Origin: Hexactinellida sp. DTS-2022
Lineage: Eukaryota; Porifera; Hexactinellida
Assembly (NCBI GenBank): GCA_028753945.1
Contig: JAPNXP010000008.1
Coordinates: forward strand, 2,294,001 to 2,358,000
Length of the DNA stretch: 64,000 nucleotides
Direction: 5' to 3'
Positions 11,071 through 23,000 of this stretch are shown piece by piece (positions within the stretch are counted from its first letter, which is position 1; every line of letters starts with the position of its first letter). Position numbers and translations under genes: made by a program. Under the pieces are notes generated by a model. That model did no database searches, was not told the origin of the DNA, and was given only the letters and a program-made list of their open reading frames with translations.

Positions 11071-11380
11071 CAGTAGCGGCGTCAGCCCAAATTCGGGGGG
11101 GCTCAAGCCCCCGTAATTATAGAGAGCCCCCCGTAATTTTGGGAGAGCCCCCTCGTAATTTTTGGTAAGCCGACGCGCATTCTTTTGAATTGGACAAAAA
11201 TTTTGTAATTTGAGTACGATAGCTTATGTTTTAAAGTTTGTTTTTCTTTCTGGCAATTGTACGTGCATTCTTATTACTCGAAATAATTAAAAGTTAATTT
11301 GCAGCGTACGTTTGGCCCCCTCGAAATATAGTTTCGGCATTCCCAGCCCCCCCGTTCTTCGATTTCTGGCGCCGCCCCTG
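11071..11380. mobile_element. hAT-type MITE, GGCGGCGCC family
   Basis: The ends are CAGTAGCGGCGTCAGCC and CTGGCGCCGCCCCTG. The flanks ATGGCGAG and ATGACGAG agree at 7 of 8 bases. It lies within the P-element remnant. It belongs to the same family as 935-1078 and 50023-50316. Confidence 0.87.
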
Positions 11381-11640
11381 ATGACGAGCGCTTTTCTTTT
11401 TTGAGGCGAGTTGTCTATTGGTTAGAAGCCTGGAGATCACTCCCTGAAAGGAAGGAAAATTAAGTCTCCAAACTTTTACAAGCTTTAGACATGCTTGTAT
11501 TGCGTTACCCCAAATAACTAGCCATCTGTTACAAAATTGTGGATTTTCTTATCTCTTAACTTCTTTCTTACAGACAGACCCACTAGAGCACCATTTCGGT
11601 CTGTATCGTTTATTCTAATGTTACTTGTTAATGTGTATTA

Positions 11641-12690
11641 TTGTATCTTGTTTAAGAAAATGTATAATACATTAATGTATGTTTTCTACTTAAGGTTAAA
11701 TTACCCCACGGGAATGAAATCTCTTGTATTAATCTGTAATTGTTAGAAATAGATCAAGGTACGATACAAAGCAATAAACAAAAAAGAAAATGTCTCAATA
11801 TATTATACTTTTTATTTTTTGTCGGTTTCAATATTTGGCTAATACAAATCTCCCATAGGGCGATTTCAAAAAGTGGTGGTCGATATTATAGTGTAATTTG
11901 GCAATGCGGCCATCAATGTTTGTTATCAGAATCAATATTGAAAGATTATAAGCGTACGGAGTTGGTAGTCGGTTTACATTTTTGAATTATGACTCTGAAA
12001 TTATTTTTCAAACATTTTATCAAATATCTCATAAAAAACATGACCTTTTTAATGATTTCTTTAGTTCAAAAGGTCGCAACTTTTTTTATTTAGGTCAAAT
12101 CAAAATTCTAAACCAGTCACCTACAGCATATAACGATGATCTATGTGATATATCGCACAAAATATGTCTTTAGCTAATAATGATCTTGAGATCGACACAC
12201 TTATCAGGTGGAGTCTGAAGAAATCCCCCTATGGGACTTTTGTATTACCATAAAACTGCACGCCCCATAAAATCGAATTTATTCAAAATAATTCGATTTC
12301 GTTTTCAGTTTCGATATAGCTATAATGTCTTCTATTATATATGTGAAAATTAAACATCTTACTTCAAAACGAAATTTATGTGTTTTTTTACATGAATCTG
12401 CCGTAATTTAACCTTAACTATTATATAGATGTGTACTATTGTACTATATTACATAGTCATATATGTTACTAAATTTATTATTATTGTCCAGTCCAATCAT
12501 TAGTGATATTAGCTAATTCATATAAGGAAGGGGTATACGACAGAATTTACAAATCCATCTTCGACCGCATCCATGCTCCATAATTATCAAGTTTCTGTGG
12601 GGCATTATGTATAGTAGGCTATGATTACATATTATAATAATGTAATTGTAATAGAAATAGCAATAGAACGAAATATTAGTAATAGTAATA
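11641..12690. other. AT-rich DNA, nothing certain
   Basis: This follows the P-element remnant and may include its decayed 3' end. The open frames here match nothing I recognise. Confidence 0.4.
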
Positions 12691-12874
12691 CAGGTAAACC
12701 TCCCAAAGCGGCTCCCATCGGGAGAATAATTTTGTGCCGCTTCTCGGAGGTTGCCGCTTTGGGAGGTTGCTCGTAAGGTAAAACTCCCAAAGCGGCACCC
12801 ATCGGGAGAATGATTTTGTGCCGCTTCTCGGAGGTTGCCGCTACTCGGAGGTGCCGCTTTGGGAGGTTTACCTG
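12691..12874. mobile_element. Tc1/pogo-type MITE with internal duplication
   Basis: The ends CAGGTAAACCTCCCAAAG and CTTTGGGAGGTTTACCTG lie between TA dinucleotides (12689-12690 and 12875-12876). The internal GCGGC...GGGAGAAT...GAGGTTGCCGCT unit is present twice. It was inserted into a (TAGTAA) tract. Confidence 0.82.
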
Positions 12875-13562
12875 TAGTATGTAATATATTACATTTCAGA
12901 GTAATTGACCCCAGGCCTGACTTTAACCCTGAGTAAATTTATTTATCTAATATTTGTCGCAATACGATTATCAACCGACTATACTAAATTAATTGTATCA
13001 ACATGTGATATTCTCGAAAAGTCACAAAAATTATGGTATATCTAATAATTACAATATTTAAATATTATTATCAGTGCTACATTTGTCCAAATAATGAGTG
13101 TTGAACAAAAAAAATCGCTCCCAGCTTTAGCCCCTATTTCCTCTCACATCTCTAGACCAAACCTTAATAATTTTCTATTTAACAGTATTCCCGACATGAA
13201 ATCTGCTCTTTCTATTGGTAGAATCCTGCCCCTGTACATACTCTAATAAATCTACTTCAAAATTACTCTTAAATGAGATTCATAGAACTATCTTATTGTC
13301 AGAAATCTTTGATTTAAGTGATTTAATCAGATACTTTTGGGATTTGTTTTAGACCACCATAGGCGGTAACATAGTTATTATTAGTATGGATTCATTGTAC
13401 CGACTTCAGTAGTTATATTCAAGTAGTTCTCAGTGTATTCAAATTACTTAGATAGGTGACTGATAAATTCTGATTTTTGCAACGCTCTTTTTATTGATTT
13501 TTTCTCATTTTAACGAAATTTTCGTTGATTTTTGTACTAATCGAACTTTAAACATACACCAC
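12875..13562. other. AT-rich DNA, nothing recognised
   Basis: No coding or repeat structure that I can support. Confidence 0.5.
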
Positions 13563-13777
13563 CAGGGTTTTTATCCAGGCGTACTGGGCGCTCCTAAAGG
13601 AGCGTAATTTGGATGAATTTTAATCTAGGTGTACAAAAATCGTGTCTAGCCGTACAATATCGAGAGATGCTCCCATAGACTTAATACAAATTGTGCAAAC
13701 TTGGCGTACAAAATGAAAAATGAACTAGCTCAAACTAAATCTAGGCGCGCAGAAATTTTTGTCTGGATGAAAGCCTG
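13563..13777. mobile_element. hAT-type MITE, ATCCAGG family, copy 2
   Basis: This 215-bp copy is in the opposite orientation to the one at 2709. The ends are CAGGGTTTTTATCCAGG and GTCTGGATGAAAGCCTG, with a perfect 8-bp duplication, TACACCAC (13555-13562 and 13778-13785). Confidence 0.92.
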
Positions 13778-14054
13778 TACACCACCTGGGTTAAATTTGG
13801 AAATTTAAAATTCGGCTTCACATCAGTGTTCAAATACACTATATAAATCGGTGCAAATTTTTTAAGAACTTTAACTACTATATTGGGTCTCTGCGATCAA
13901 CCCCGTCTCGTCACTTTTTGTAAATACAATATACTGAGAAATAACGTTTCAAAGTATTAATAAATTAGTTATTTCCGTAGGCATAGTGATATTATCATTA
14001 TCAGTTATCGGATAGGCGTCAAAATGGATTATTGATGTGACTAGCAAGTTAGAG

Positions 14055-14128
14055 CGTGATTTTATAAAATTATTCGAGATTTTCGAGATTAATTAACTGT
14101 AAATCTCGAATAATTTTATAAAATCACG
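14055..14128. repeat. Perfect 28-bp inverted repeat (hairpin)
   Basis: Arms 14055-14082 and 14101-14128 are exact complements separated by 18 bp. The arms begin CGTGATTTTATAAAATTATT on the left. The sequence just outside (AGCAAGTTAGAGC) recalls repeats at 9.3 kb, so it may be the tip of a foldback element. Confidence 0.85.
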
Positions 14129-14638
14129 TTTTAGAGTGTCGGTATGTGTAAAATTTTACTCAGATAGCTGAATGGAGTCGAATGAGGGGTCACTTGATTA
14201 AGTGGGAATACAATTTGATAATGGAATTTTTACACATTCCTAAGACATTCCAGCGTTGCTATGGAAAAAATCTTCTAAATATGGACATGTGATATATCAA
14301 ATTGCTGGAAATTTAACGCAGAGTACCTATATGGTGATGATAAGTTGATTGGAGCTGATTTGAGAAAGTTAGCTCGGCGATTTACTATGGAAAATCAGAA
14401 ACTGCAACCCGTGTAAAAAAAATTCTTCACTTGTTTGGGCTTGCAACTTTTTTTCTATGTTTATTTGGGTCCAGAAGAAGACTCTAGTGTAGAAATTGTT
14501 TGGTAACAATTTTTTTCAATATTTACCTATAATTTGAGGTAAAATTCCCTAACTAATGCACTACTAATCTAATTCTGTTGTAGTCTATATCCACTTTTTG
14601 CTCAATTACACTCCGATCTAATTTAGTAAATTTGAGGT
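14129..14638. other. AT-rich DNA upstream of a probable coding exon
   Basis: It contains an ACATTCC...GTTGCTATGG word shared loosely with the foldback family. I see no TATA box or other promoter element that I can defend before the ATG at 14639. Confidence 0.4.
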
Positions 14639-14887
14639 ATGACTGTTCAGCTATCAGAGTGTTCTTTTGAAAGAGTTGTCATTTACTCCGATCGGTCTGA
14701 ATGTAAGCGTATTATTTATCATGATGTTAAAGTGGGTGAAAATGATATTATGATTTGTGGATTGCCTCATTCAATTGACTCAGAAAGTATACGTGTTGAA
14801 GGCAAAAGTTCTATTGCAATAAAGGATAAATGTACTCAACCCATCATTAATGACGTAATATACTTTAATTCGTTCGACACCACAAAG
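14639..14887 (+). CDS. First coding exon of a DUF4140/DUF4139 (F37C4.5-like) protein
   Basis: The ATG at 14639 opens an 83-codon exon. Visible segments are FERVVIYSDRSECKR, VKVGENDIMICGLPHSID and SESIRVEG. This is the pattern of the N-terminal DUF4140 domain (V..YSDR.E..R......G.N...I.GLP...D..SIRVEG) of animal proteins such as C. elegans F37C4.5, whose role is unknown. The frame stays open to 14965, but the domain match stops and AAG|GTTTGT at 14887/14888 is a plausible donor in phase 0. I found no further exon of this gene nearby. A coiled-coil exon candidate at 59959 would fit the next part of the protein, but the splice phase of its best acceptor does not match. This is the best candidate for a real host gene in the window. 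It could also be an isolated pseudogene exon. Confidence 0.62.
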
Positions 14888-15064
14888 GTTTGTTTCTATT
14901 TTGGTTATTTAGTTATGCAAGTGTCCCTGAATGCTCTACATAACTGGTCATGGGTTTTGAGTTAGCATTGGATTCTGTATTCTTATAGTGTTCTCTAAGT
15001 GCTCAACAAATTTCATTTGATTCTGAATCTTAGAAATGTAACTCTAGCTATTTTAAGACAATTA
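14888..15064. other. Presumed start of the intron after the DUF4140 exon
   Basis: It starts GTTTGT. There is no recognisable coding sequence. Confidence 0.4.
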
Positions 15065-15289
15065 CCGTATTTTCCCGAATTTCTGGCGGAGGCTTGAATA
15101 AGCGCCGGGTCAATATAAATGACACTGTAATGTAATTCCATTGATTTTGGCAACTTCAGTAGATATACTGTTGGTGGAAACCATTAGAACCTACCAAAAT
15201 ATTATATTCTGGATTTTTCTGAAAAATTTCAGGATAATTCTTGCCCACGAAAACAATATGCGCCGGGGCGCTTATTCGGGGAAATACGG
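15065..15289. mobile_element. Tc1/mariner-type MITE, TTTCCCCGAATAAGCGCC family, copy 1
   Basis: The ends CCGTATTTTCCCGAAT and ATTCGGGGAAATACGG lie between TA dinucleotides (15063-15064 and 15290-15291). GCGCC words lie inside each end. A second copy is at 63602-63839. Confidence 0.82.
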
Positions 15290-17360
15290 TATTCAATATT
15301 ACAGTATATTTACCATGGATTATTATTTAACCACATGTTATGTAAGACCTAGCATACTCAATTGTTATCCATTCTTATCAACTCAAGTTTCTGCAAATAT
15401 TATAATGTGTTAGCCATATTCTCAAGCACGGACGCATATTTATTGTCTTTACTTTCTATATTTGACCTTTGTCTCTTGTTATGTTTAGAAATTCCTTAAT
15501 ATTTTGACCTTTTCACATAATATGGATTTTATTATTATAAAGTGTTTTCAACGAAAATTCTTTATTCTGCCTGAGATTATGTTTCTATAGTATTACTAAC
15601 TATTCCAGTTGAGTTTTCTCGATTTCGATTTAAATTGGCTTCACACGGTTTGACTTGAAATTATTTTTATAGGACTAAATAGGATCGAATTTTAAAATGT
15701 CTGTAGCTTGAAAACTAGTGTTGCGTTACTCATGAAACTTGATATACAACAAAATATAGCATTTTAATAGATAGAATAAATTACTCATGATCAATCCGTA
15801 AATTTTGTCCCCACCACCTCACATTGTGGCAAAATGGCGATAATAGGGTAATAGGTATTTACGTTAATGGTAAGCATAAAAGTTGCATTGGTACAGGTAG
15901 GAAATCGACTCCGTAGAATCCAAAATTTTTTATTTCTAACTCACCCAGAAATATGTGAAAATGACATCATCATTCATTTATTTTGAATATTTTGAATATG
16001 GGTCAATAATAATCAAATATTAATCAATCTATATTTTATGCTAATTAATAAAATTGAACGTGTATCATGTGCGTAGGCTTCGGTAGGTTTAATAGAGCCA
16101 TGGTTCTACCAATATTTCACACATAATCAATATTTTCTATTAAACATAATCAAAATTGTCCCAAATGCCCTACCTATGATGACTCATAATACATAATACC
16201 AATCATTAACTCGAGGCTACGGCCTATGTATGACACTGCAATAGCTGCTCTACCTTATGTTAACGTTTTTTATGGAAACAATGACAAAGTTAATATAGCT
16301 AGGAGGCTAATACAAATAATTCAGTAACTATATAGTATGAATTGACATTTATTGATCGCTTTTCATAAGTGAATTATTGTATAATGTGTCTTGTACACAG
16401 TTTGTTGGGTCTTTATATACCTTTATAGCTTTGAAACGATTTTACCAGTACAGGGTTGCTATTACACAATAAACGGACTAATTTCAATCAAAGTTTGTAC
16501 AGATATGATGATACTTCCGTCGTTAGCGACTTAAGTATCACATGTGTCTTTGTAGAAACAAATTCACTCATGTTGTCAAATTTGATGAGCTAGTACAGAT
16601 TACAATAATTATTATTCAAGCAAAATCAATTAATAATATTTTAAACCATTATTCGTTAACAACTAGAAGGGAAATTACTCAATTAAGATGAATGTTCACA
16701 ATTGGAAATATTGAAAAACCGTCCGATATCTTGACCAACTTTTTACTTTTGCTCGAAAATATATTTGGGCGGGCGTAGAAATGTTTCAATCGAAGCTTAG
16801 ATAAATAGACTATATAAAAACGCAAACAATTCAGCTCGCAATTGTTTGCATTCTAGGATCGGACAGTTGGAATATTTGCCACAATGCAGGAAGTTATTAA
16901 TAAAATAGCCCGAAAAGAAAATTCATAAAAAATAATCACATTGTTAGTTGAGTTTGAAAACTATTTAAATTCTATCAAATTATGTCTAAGAATACACATA
17001 TATGTTTTGAATTACCAAAGAATCAAGCATAATTAAATATAGCAACGTTGGCTAACAATAGATATTTGTGGTTTTTCAGAAATTTAATTTTCAAATTTTA
17101 TGCATAACTTTGAGACTTTGTGTAGGCATGATATATTTATGTTCATTTGGCGGAGCTATTATCATTAGGAGAAATTGAATCGCATTTTGTTAAAGCTGTG
17201 CTGTACACCACCGTATAAAAACATATCTTTTAATTTTGTGTGATAACAGGAGATCTTTGAATATTTTCTTCCTTTTCCCCTCCCTTTCCCTCTGTAACTC
17301 ACAATACCTTTTTGATTTCCTTCGTAATCCGATTGCGCACCTATAGGGTTGACTTTGCGG
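15290..17360. other. AT-rich DNA, nothing recognised
   Basis: About 2 kb without a supported gene. It contains many short AT-rich words and no clear inverted repeats. Confidence 0.5.
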
Positions 17361-17847
17361 CAGAGATGCAGCGGTCTGGACCGGACCGACTGGTCTCAGG
17401 TCGGTCCGGTCCGCTTATTTTCAAGTGCGTTCTGGGCCGGTTCAAATTAACGATATAACGGTCTGGGCCGTTCATCGGTCTGGCCTGGTTCATTGGTCTG
17501 GACTCATCCTAGATTGGACAAACGATCAGGCTCCAATCCGTTATTTCCCATTGTTTACAAGCACATAAGTAATAAGTATCTTATAAATACGAGTAGATAT
17601 AATTAGCCACTCTACTATGCGGTCTGTAACTGTCCAATTAAGGGATATAGCGGTCTGAACCTGTACCTCGGTCTGGACCAGTTCGTCGGTCTGGATCGGT
17701 TCATCGGTCTGGACCTGTTCATCGGTCTGGACCGGTCCAGACTGATCCAATATTTTGATCATACGGTCTGGACCGGTCCGGACCGTCCAGAAGAAATCAT
17801 GACGGTCAGGGTCCGATCCATGAAATTTCCGGACCGCTGCATCTCTG
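17361..17847. mobile_element. hAT-type MITE, CAGAGATGCAGCGGTC family, copy 1
   Basis: The ends are CAGAGATGCAGCGGTCTGGA and TCCGGACCGCTGCATCTCTG. The 8-bp flanks CTTTGCGG and CTTTGGGG agree at 7 of 8. The inside is full of GGTCTGGACC-type minisatellite words, and a central unique segment is shared in reverse with 51112-51677. Confidence 0.9.
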
Positions 17848-18250
17848 CTTTGGGGGGCTGCACTTGTCAGAATTTTGAAGTAGTTATGTCAGAATAGTTA
17901 TTTCAAAATGTCACATGTCAAAATGGATATTTATAATATTTTCACATGTCAAAATGGATCTTTGTAGAATTGTCGCTTATCAGAATGGATATTTGTAAAA
18001 TTGTCACTTGTCGGAATGGATATTTGAAAATTGTAATTTGTCATAATCCAATTTGTTACTATTATTTATTGTCAGAGTTTAATTTTTGATTGTTTTTTCA
18101 CCTAAGTAGATATGAAACTATATGTGTATATAGTATACTTAGAATCATTTTATAAATATTTGTAATCTTGCCTCTATAGTGCTAGGAAGTCCGACAATTC
18201 GTACTAGACAATTGGTACCAGCGACAATTCGTACTTAATTGGATTGGTCG

Positions 18251-18613
18251 CAGACATGGGGTCAAGCCCTTTCAAAAGGGCTTAAGTCCAAGCCCATCCC
18301 TAATCAGATGGGCTTAAGCCCAAACCCTTTTTCTAAGCCCTTTTTGAAAAAGGGCTTAAGTCCAAGCTCAAGCCCTTGATATTGGGCTTAAGTCCGGACT
18401 TAAGTCTTTTACTCTAATTATTTAGAAATCCATACTGTATTTTATTGAATAAGTGCCTTGAAAAGGGCTTGAAACTCATCTATAAAGGGCTTAAGTCCAA
18501 GTCCGGACTTAAGCCCTTTTATTAATGGAGGACTTAAGTCCGGATTTAAGCCCTCTCAAAAATGGGCTTAAGTACAAAGGGCTTAAGCCCTTTGGGGCTT
18601 GGCCACATGCCTG
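18251..18613. mobile_element. Probable hAT-type MITE with AAGGGCTTAAG repeats
   Basis: The ends CAGACATGGGGTCAAGCCC and GGGGCTTGGCCACATGCCTG are imperfect inverted repeats. The body is many palindromic GGGCTTAAGTCC/GGGCTTAAGCCC words. I find no clear target duplication. Confidence 0.6.
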
Positions 18614-18787
18614 AAATTTGCTCGTGACCTTCGTTATATAAGGCCTACTACTCCGAACCATGGATTACTTAAAGGCCATTGATTATTTGCTGACATATCT
18701 TTATCTCAATAGTTAATAATGACAGACCTGAGGGATGCATTATAATTATATAGGAAGTTAGAATCATGATATCAAGGCATACATAAC

Positions 18788-19530
18788 ACCCTTTAGAATT
18801 GTGATATATCACCATTTGATTACGTAATCGCTATTTTTCGTGGGAATTATCATGTTTTTATAGCCTGCTTTTAACATAGTTAAACGCGTTATAAATGTTC
18901 AAAAATGGAACATGAGGATGTCCATAACTAGTTGAATGAAATATATAGAAATTATAAATGCAATGTTGACACATTCCTCGGTTTCCAGGTGAATGTATTT
19001 TTCTTAAAATGAGCATTAACTCAAAAACTATCAATTTTATCTAAACTTTGCTAGTACTGATCTATCCGCAATTGGTAACTTCCTATTCATTGATAATACA
19101 TTTTCTAGGACTAACTTGAATAATCTTTCAGATAATGAGTGTTTTACCATATAAAGAATTAAGTGCTAATAATCTCATTATCTCAAAGATTATTGAAATT
19201 AGGCCTAGAAATGTATTATCAAAGAATAGGAAGTTACCTATTGCGGATAGATCAGTACTTTCATAGTTTAGATAAAATCGATAGTTTTTGAGTTATGGCT
19301 CATTTAAAGAAATATTCATTTCCCTGGCAACCGAGGAATGTATTAACATCCCTTTATAATTTCGATATATTTCATTCAACTAGTTATGAACATCGTCATG
19401 TTCCAATTGTGAACATTTATAACGCGTTTAACTGTGTTAAAAGCAGGCTATAAAAACACGATAATTTCCACGAAAAATAGTGATTACGTAATTAAATGGT
19501 GATTTATTACAATTCTAAGCCTTTGTTAAT
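18788..19530. repeat. Long foldback element, about 350-bp arms
   Basis: The left arm (about 18788-19130) and the right arm (about 19175-19530) are reverse complements with scattered mismatches. Matching landmarks are GATTACGTAAT, GCGTTATAAATGTTC, ACTAGTT, CATTCCTCGG and TGATCTATCCGCAATTGG. The loop is about 45 bp. No coding sequence is present. A related single arm is present near 58040-58240. The exact ends and any target duplication are uncertain. Confidence 0.82.
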
Positions 19531-19901
19531 AACTTGTTATAGTGTCATCAAAAGCAAATGAATCAAATGATATAATTTAAAAGTAAAGTATGGGAGCGGC
19601 GCTCCCACCCGCTCCCACAGCATGACCCCACTGATTATGAGATGTTTATATAATATCATTGATATATGCTATATTCTTTTGAATGATTAGTAGTTATGAG
19701 AATAGTTTATGAACCAAGTACCGAATGCCCTTGTAAGTTGTAACGAACATTCTCACTTTATATACTATATCATAATGTCAAGGATTCAAAATATTTTATT
19801 ACCAAATTTCTCCCTCTCATCTTCTTGAGGTTGTATATGCCCTAACTATAAATTTCATCATGTAATTTAATGAGTCATTGCTAGATATTATCAGTCTAGA
19901 T
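19531..19901. other. AT-rich DNA, nothing recognised
   Basis: No supported feature. Confidence 0.5.
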
Positions 19902-20286
19902 CAGAGATGGAACCATCTGGATTTTTTGACCCGACCCGACCGGTGCAGTTGGAAATTTGACACGACCCGGTCGACCGGTCAATCATAGCTAGCAATAATT
20001 TATAAATAATAGAATAAGAATCTACTGTAGTGTCATGTCATATAATTTAGGAATAAATATTATGGCCATAGACCATTTAAGGAAGCCTCCTTTAAGACTA
20101 CTAAGCTCTCAAGGGCTATTGGAGCCAGATTCAATCAAAACAAATTATGATATTATGATATCGAATAGATCATGTAGAGATTCAGACCGGCCGGTCAGGG
20201 TTCGACCAGCCGGTCAAGGTCCCGACCTTCACCCGACCCGACCCGACCCGACCGGTGCCGGTCAGACCCGACCGGTTCCGTCTCTG
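19902..20286. mobile_element. hAT-type MITE, CAGAGATGGAACC family
   Basis: The ends are CAGAGATGGAACCAT and GGTTCCGTCTCTG. The flanks GTCTAGAT and CTCTAGAT agree at 7 of 8. The subterminal regions carry CCCGACCCGACC and GACCGG words, like a cousin of the 17361 family. Confidence 0.85.
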
Positions 20287-20496
20287 CTCTAGATTCTACC
20301 CCTGGTAACAAGATTAAGAGTAGTTTATCCGAAATTAATTAATAAACTTCAAATTGACACGGAAGAGCTCACTTAAAATTTGCTCAATATTATATAAAGT
20401 TACAGTCCAGTGTTGTTTGTCTAGATTGGTTCTGGTGAGAGCTGTTGTCTATTCTATGAATTTAATGAATTGACTTTTAAGTATACTAAAGGCAGG

Positions 20497-21349
20497 CAGG
20501 GGCGCCGAACTTTTAAAAAAGTCCAAAACTGAGGGGGGGCTCGAAACCTTTAATATGAAACTTTATAGAAGTTTTAATAACAACAATGCACACTCGATGC
20601 TAAGACAAAGATTATGGACTGTATTTTTCTTCAAATAATAACCGGGAACATCATTGATTTTCCGAGTGTATTGTAAATTCATAGCATTGAGCTATAAATG
20701 CTAAATACTGTGAGATATAACGCTGAAAAATTCGTAAATAATAAATGATATACATATTAACAAATCAGCATACGCAAGTTTTGAATTGAAAAGTTCACAA
20801 AATGGGTAATTACTAATTCGCAAATTTGTTTATTTAAAATTCCTTAAAGTTTTCCAAGGAGTTTTGGGTTAAATGGCAAAGTTAGGTGCTCCTTCAGCAG
20901 GGTAACCAGATGACTACTTTAAGAGAAGGACACGTTTAAAAGTAAAGAGAAGAGAGGTTGAGGAACCCAGTATAGTAGAACATTTGAGAATAAAGGCTTT
21001 AATACAATCAATACAAGGACATGGGCTAGTATACTTTAATAATTCTGAGTATGGTTAAACAACAAAGTTATTTAGACAGGTAGAGGAATGGATTATTAGA
21101 CTGAACAGACTGTAAACAATTTTTTAAAAGATACAAAAGGACACAGTGTAAGATAGCAGTTAGCATGACTGCCTGAGAAGGACTGCCCTTCTAAAAATAT
21201 GACATTTGGTCACCCTGCTGGTCAATTCCTTTGGCCAAACCCCTCCAACCCCTGGCCCACCCTCAAGATCCCCCCTGGTCCCCTCGCGAGCCCCCCTGGC
21301 CCCCCCTCGCGAGCCCCCCCCCCCTGCCCCCCCGGGTTCGGCTCCTATG
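20497..21349. mobile_element. Non-autonomous hAT element, 853 bp
   Basis: The ends are CAGGGGCGCCGAAC and GTTCGGCTCCTATG, with a perfect 8-bp duplication, AAGGCAGG (20489-20496 and 21350-21357). G-rich and C-rich stretches lie just inside the ends. Open frames in its C-rich end are not genes. Confidence 0.88.
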
Positions 21350-21463
21350 AAGGCAGGGACTGCACATTTATTCGACAAGTACGACGTTCGAAACCTTTCG
21401 GCGCTCCTGAAGACCACTGCAGCTGAGTCTCATTGAGACTCGTATAAACTACCTGGTATATAT

Positions 21464-22146
21464 CAGGGTTGGGTTCAAATACATTTTTCTTGATCAAATA
21501 CAAATACACTGAGCAGAAACCAAATACGAATACAATTACGCCTAAATTAATAGATTCAAATACAATTACAAATACAAATACAAATACAGATACAAGTACA
21601 AATGCAGATCCAAATACAAATCGATTTAGCAATTACCAAATTATACAAAAATTCTCACAGAAAACGATAATTATTATTAACCCTCGTCTGGCTAGGAATG
21701 TAAAATTGAAACTGAAAGTTAATTGAATTTCAATTGAAAGTGAAAGTGGGGTTTTTCTATTTATAGCTTTTACCCCAAGCCAGCCGAGGGTTAAATATTA
21801 TTTCTATCATAAATTACCTAGTTTAACTATCACTTTACTTTTCTTGGTTGCAATTAATGAAAATATGTTGTTCGAAACGTTCATCACTTAGGCGACATCT
21901 TTCTGGACGAAATATTTTACCAGCAACACAATCTTTCGTGTTATAAATTTATTTGTCAAATATAGAAGCCAAATACAAATACAAATACAAATATGAATAC
22001 TTAATTTCGACTCCAAATACAAATACAAATACACCTAATATATGATATTCAAATACAGATACAAATACAAATACGCAATTTCAGAAAAATCAAATTCAAA
22101 TACAAATACAAATACAAATACAAATACGTATTTTGACCCAACCCTG
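21464..22146. mobile_element. hAT-type MITE carrying (CAAATA)n arrays
   Basis: The ends are CAGGGTTGGGTTCAAATAC and GTATTTTGACCCAACCCTG. The flanks GTATATAT and CTATATAT agree at 7 of 8. Both halves are arrays of CAAATA/CAAATG hexamers. A piggyBac-like MITE is nested inside at 21681-21790. Confidence 0.88.
21681..21790. mobile_element. piggyBac-like MITE, copy B
   Basis: This is a 110-bp copy of the element at 3006-3121, with TTAA on both sides (21677-21680 and 21791-21794). It is shorter by one GAAAGT unit. Confidence 0.87.
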
Positions 22147-22277
22147 CTATATATAGATACTACAGGGACTCCAAATAATTAAAGCCGTACTGCGAGCAAA
22201 TTTATTATAAATGGTTTAATTTAGGGATCGCAAACTTTTGCAGCATATCGGCCACAATTAGGTAAGGACCACGGTTG

Positions 22278-22419
22278 TGTCATGAGCATTACTTATTAGT
22301 CAACCACAGCAAGACTGCTCAGTCTTGATAGTTATTCAATACCTACTCTAGTATTAGTATTTTGTCTACTTAATATATATTTCATTATAACTTACCGCTG
22401 TGTCACTTAGTCTGTAACA
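22278..22419 (+). repeat. 5' LTR of gypsy 1
   Basis: It starts TGTCATGAGC and ends CTGTAACA (TG...CA). It is 142 bp and nearly identical to 26410-26551. Confidence 0.93.
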
Positions 22420-22458
22420 TTAAATATATATTAACTCAAGATATCAACTCACTAACTG

Positions 22459-22985
22459 ATGGCTGGTCCGTTATCTATTCCTCCCCTCCATGAAACATAT
22501 CGCATAGAAGACTGGAGACATCTTTTCAAGGCAGCTGTCACGAATTTATTGGCGGAAGAAAACGGAAATGTGAGAGCCATCCAACTACTCCCGGCCTACG
22601 TAAACCGGAGAACAGCGGAACGAGAGCTAATAAAGGACCTCATAGAGAGTGTGGATAATTTGGAAATTACACTGGACGCTCTGGAAAAGGAGTCGCTAAG
22701 GTTGCGGTAATATCAAAACCTGAAATGTATGCAGAGTCTGCCTCCACTAGCGAAACAGACAACGAAGAAAAACCCGCGCTCAACATGCGCAATACGGTAT
22801 CTTACTCGCGGGGTTTCAGGAGGGGCCAAGGCAAGCCATCTACGAAACGTCGCTAGGGTTGTTATATATGTGGAGAGAACCATTTTTGGAAGTATTGCCC
22901 CCAGAAAAGATGTCCAGCTTGTGGCCAAAAGGGACATAAACTCCAAGAGTGCAAATTCGAAAAACCTAACGGGGGCGGGCGTAGA
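22459..22985 (+). pseudogene. Gypsy 1 gag with two zinc knuckles, frame-broken
   Basis: The ATG at 22459 opens 83 codons beginning MAGPLSIPPLHETYRIEDWR, a short gag N-terminus whose counterpart is present in gypsy 2. A stop at 22710 and a frame change follow. Then two nucleocapsid knuckles are visible at about 22860-22965: CYICGENHFWKYC (C-x2-C-x3-H-x4-C) and CPACGQKGHKLQEC (C-x2-C-x4-H-x4-C). These bind the genomic RNA in the particle. The capsid part is short compared with most gypsy elements, so either the family has a compact gag or a piece was lost; gypsy 2 keeps a longer one. The stop argues against a working product. Confidence 0.8.
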
Positions 22986-23000
22986 GTCTTCACAACGGAA

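Larger units (their letters stand above)
10080..11640 (+). pseudogene. P-element (THAP9-like) transposase remnant, copy 1
   Basis: Plus-strand fragments follow the order of P-element transposases. VIIQMDEIHIKSD (first catalytic Asp region) lies at 10090-10130. After a MITE insertion, FYFVHILKTIRNNWLNQ (the FDPxHxxKxxRNxW-like segment) lies at 10620-10670. A Q-N-V-K-L-V-L-K-V segment lies near 10870, and after a second MITE LLTSFLQTDPLEHHFGLYR lies at 11540-11615. These match the same segments of the better copy at 40.2-43.5 kb. Stops and frame changes are frequent. No THAP domain was found upstream. The family excises and inserts DNA using an RNase H-like core with GTP as cofactor; this copy cannot encode it. 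Confidence 0.75.

Noticed and set aside
21160-21436. Proline-rich ORFs on both strands
   Set aside because: They are produced by the C-rich end of the hAT element at 20497-21349, whose duplication is perfect.
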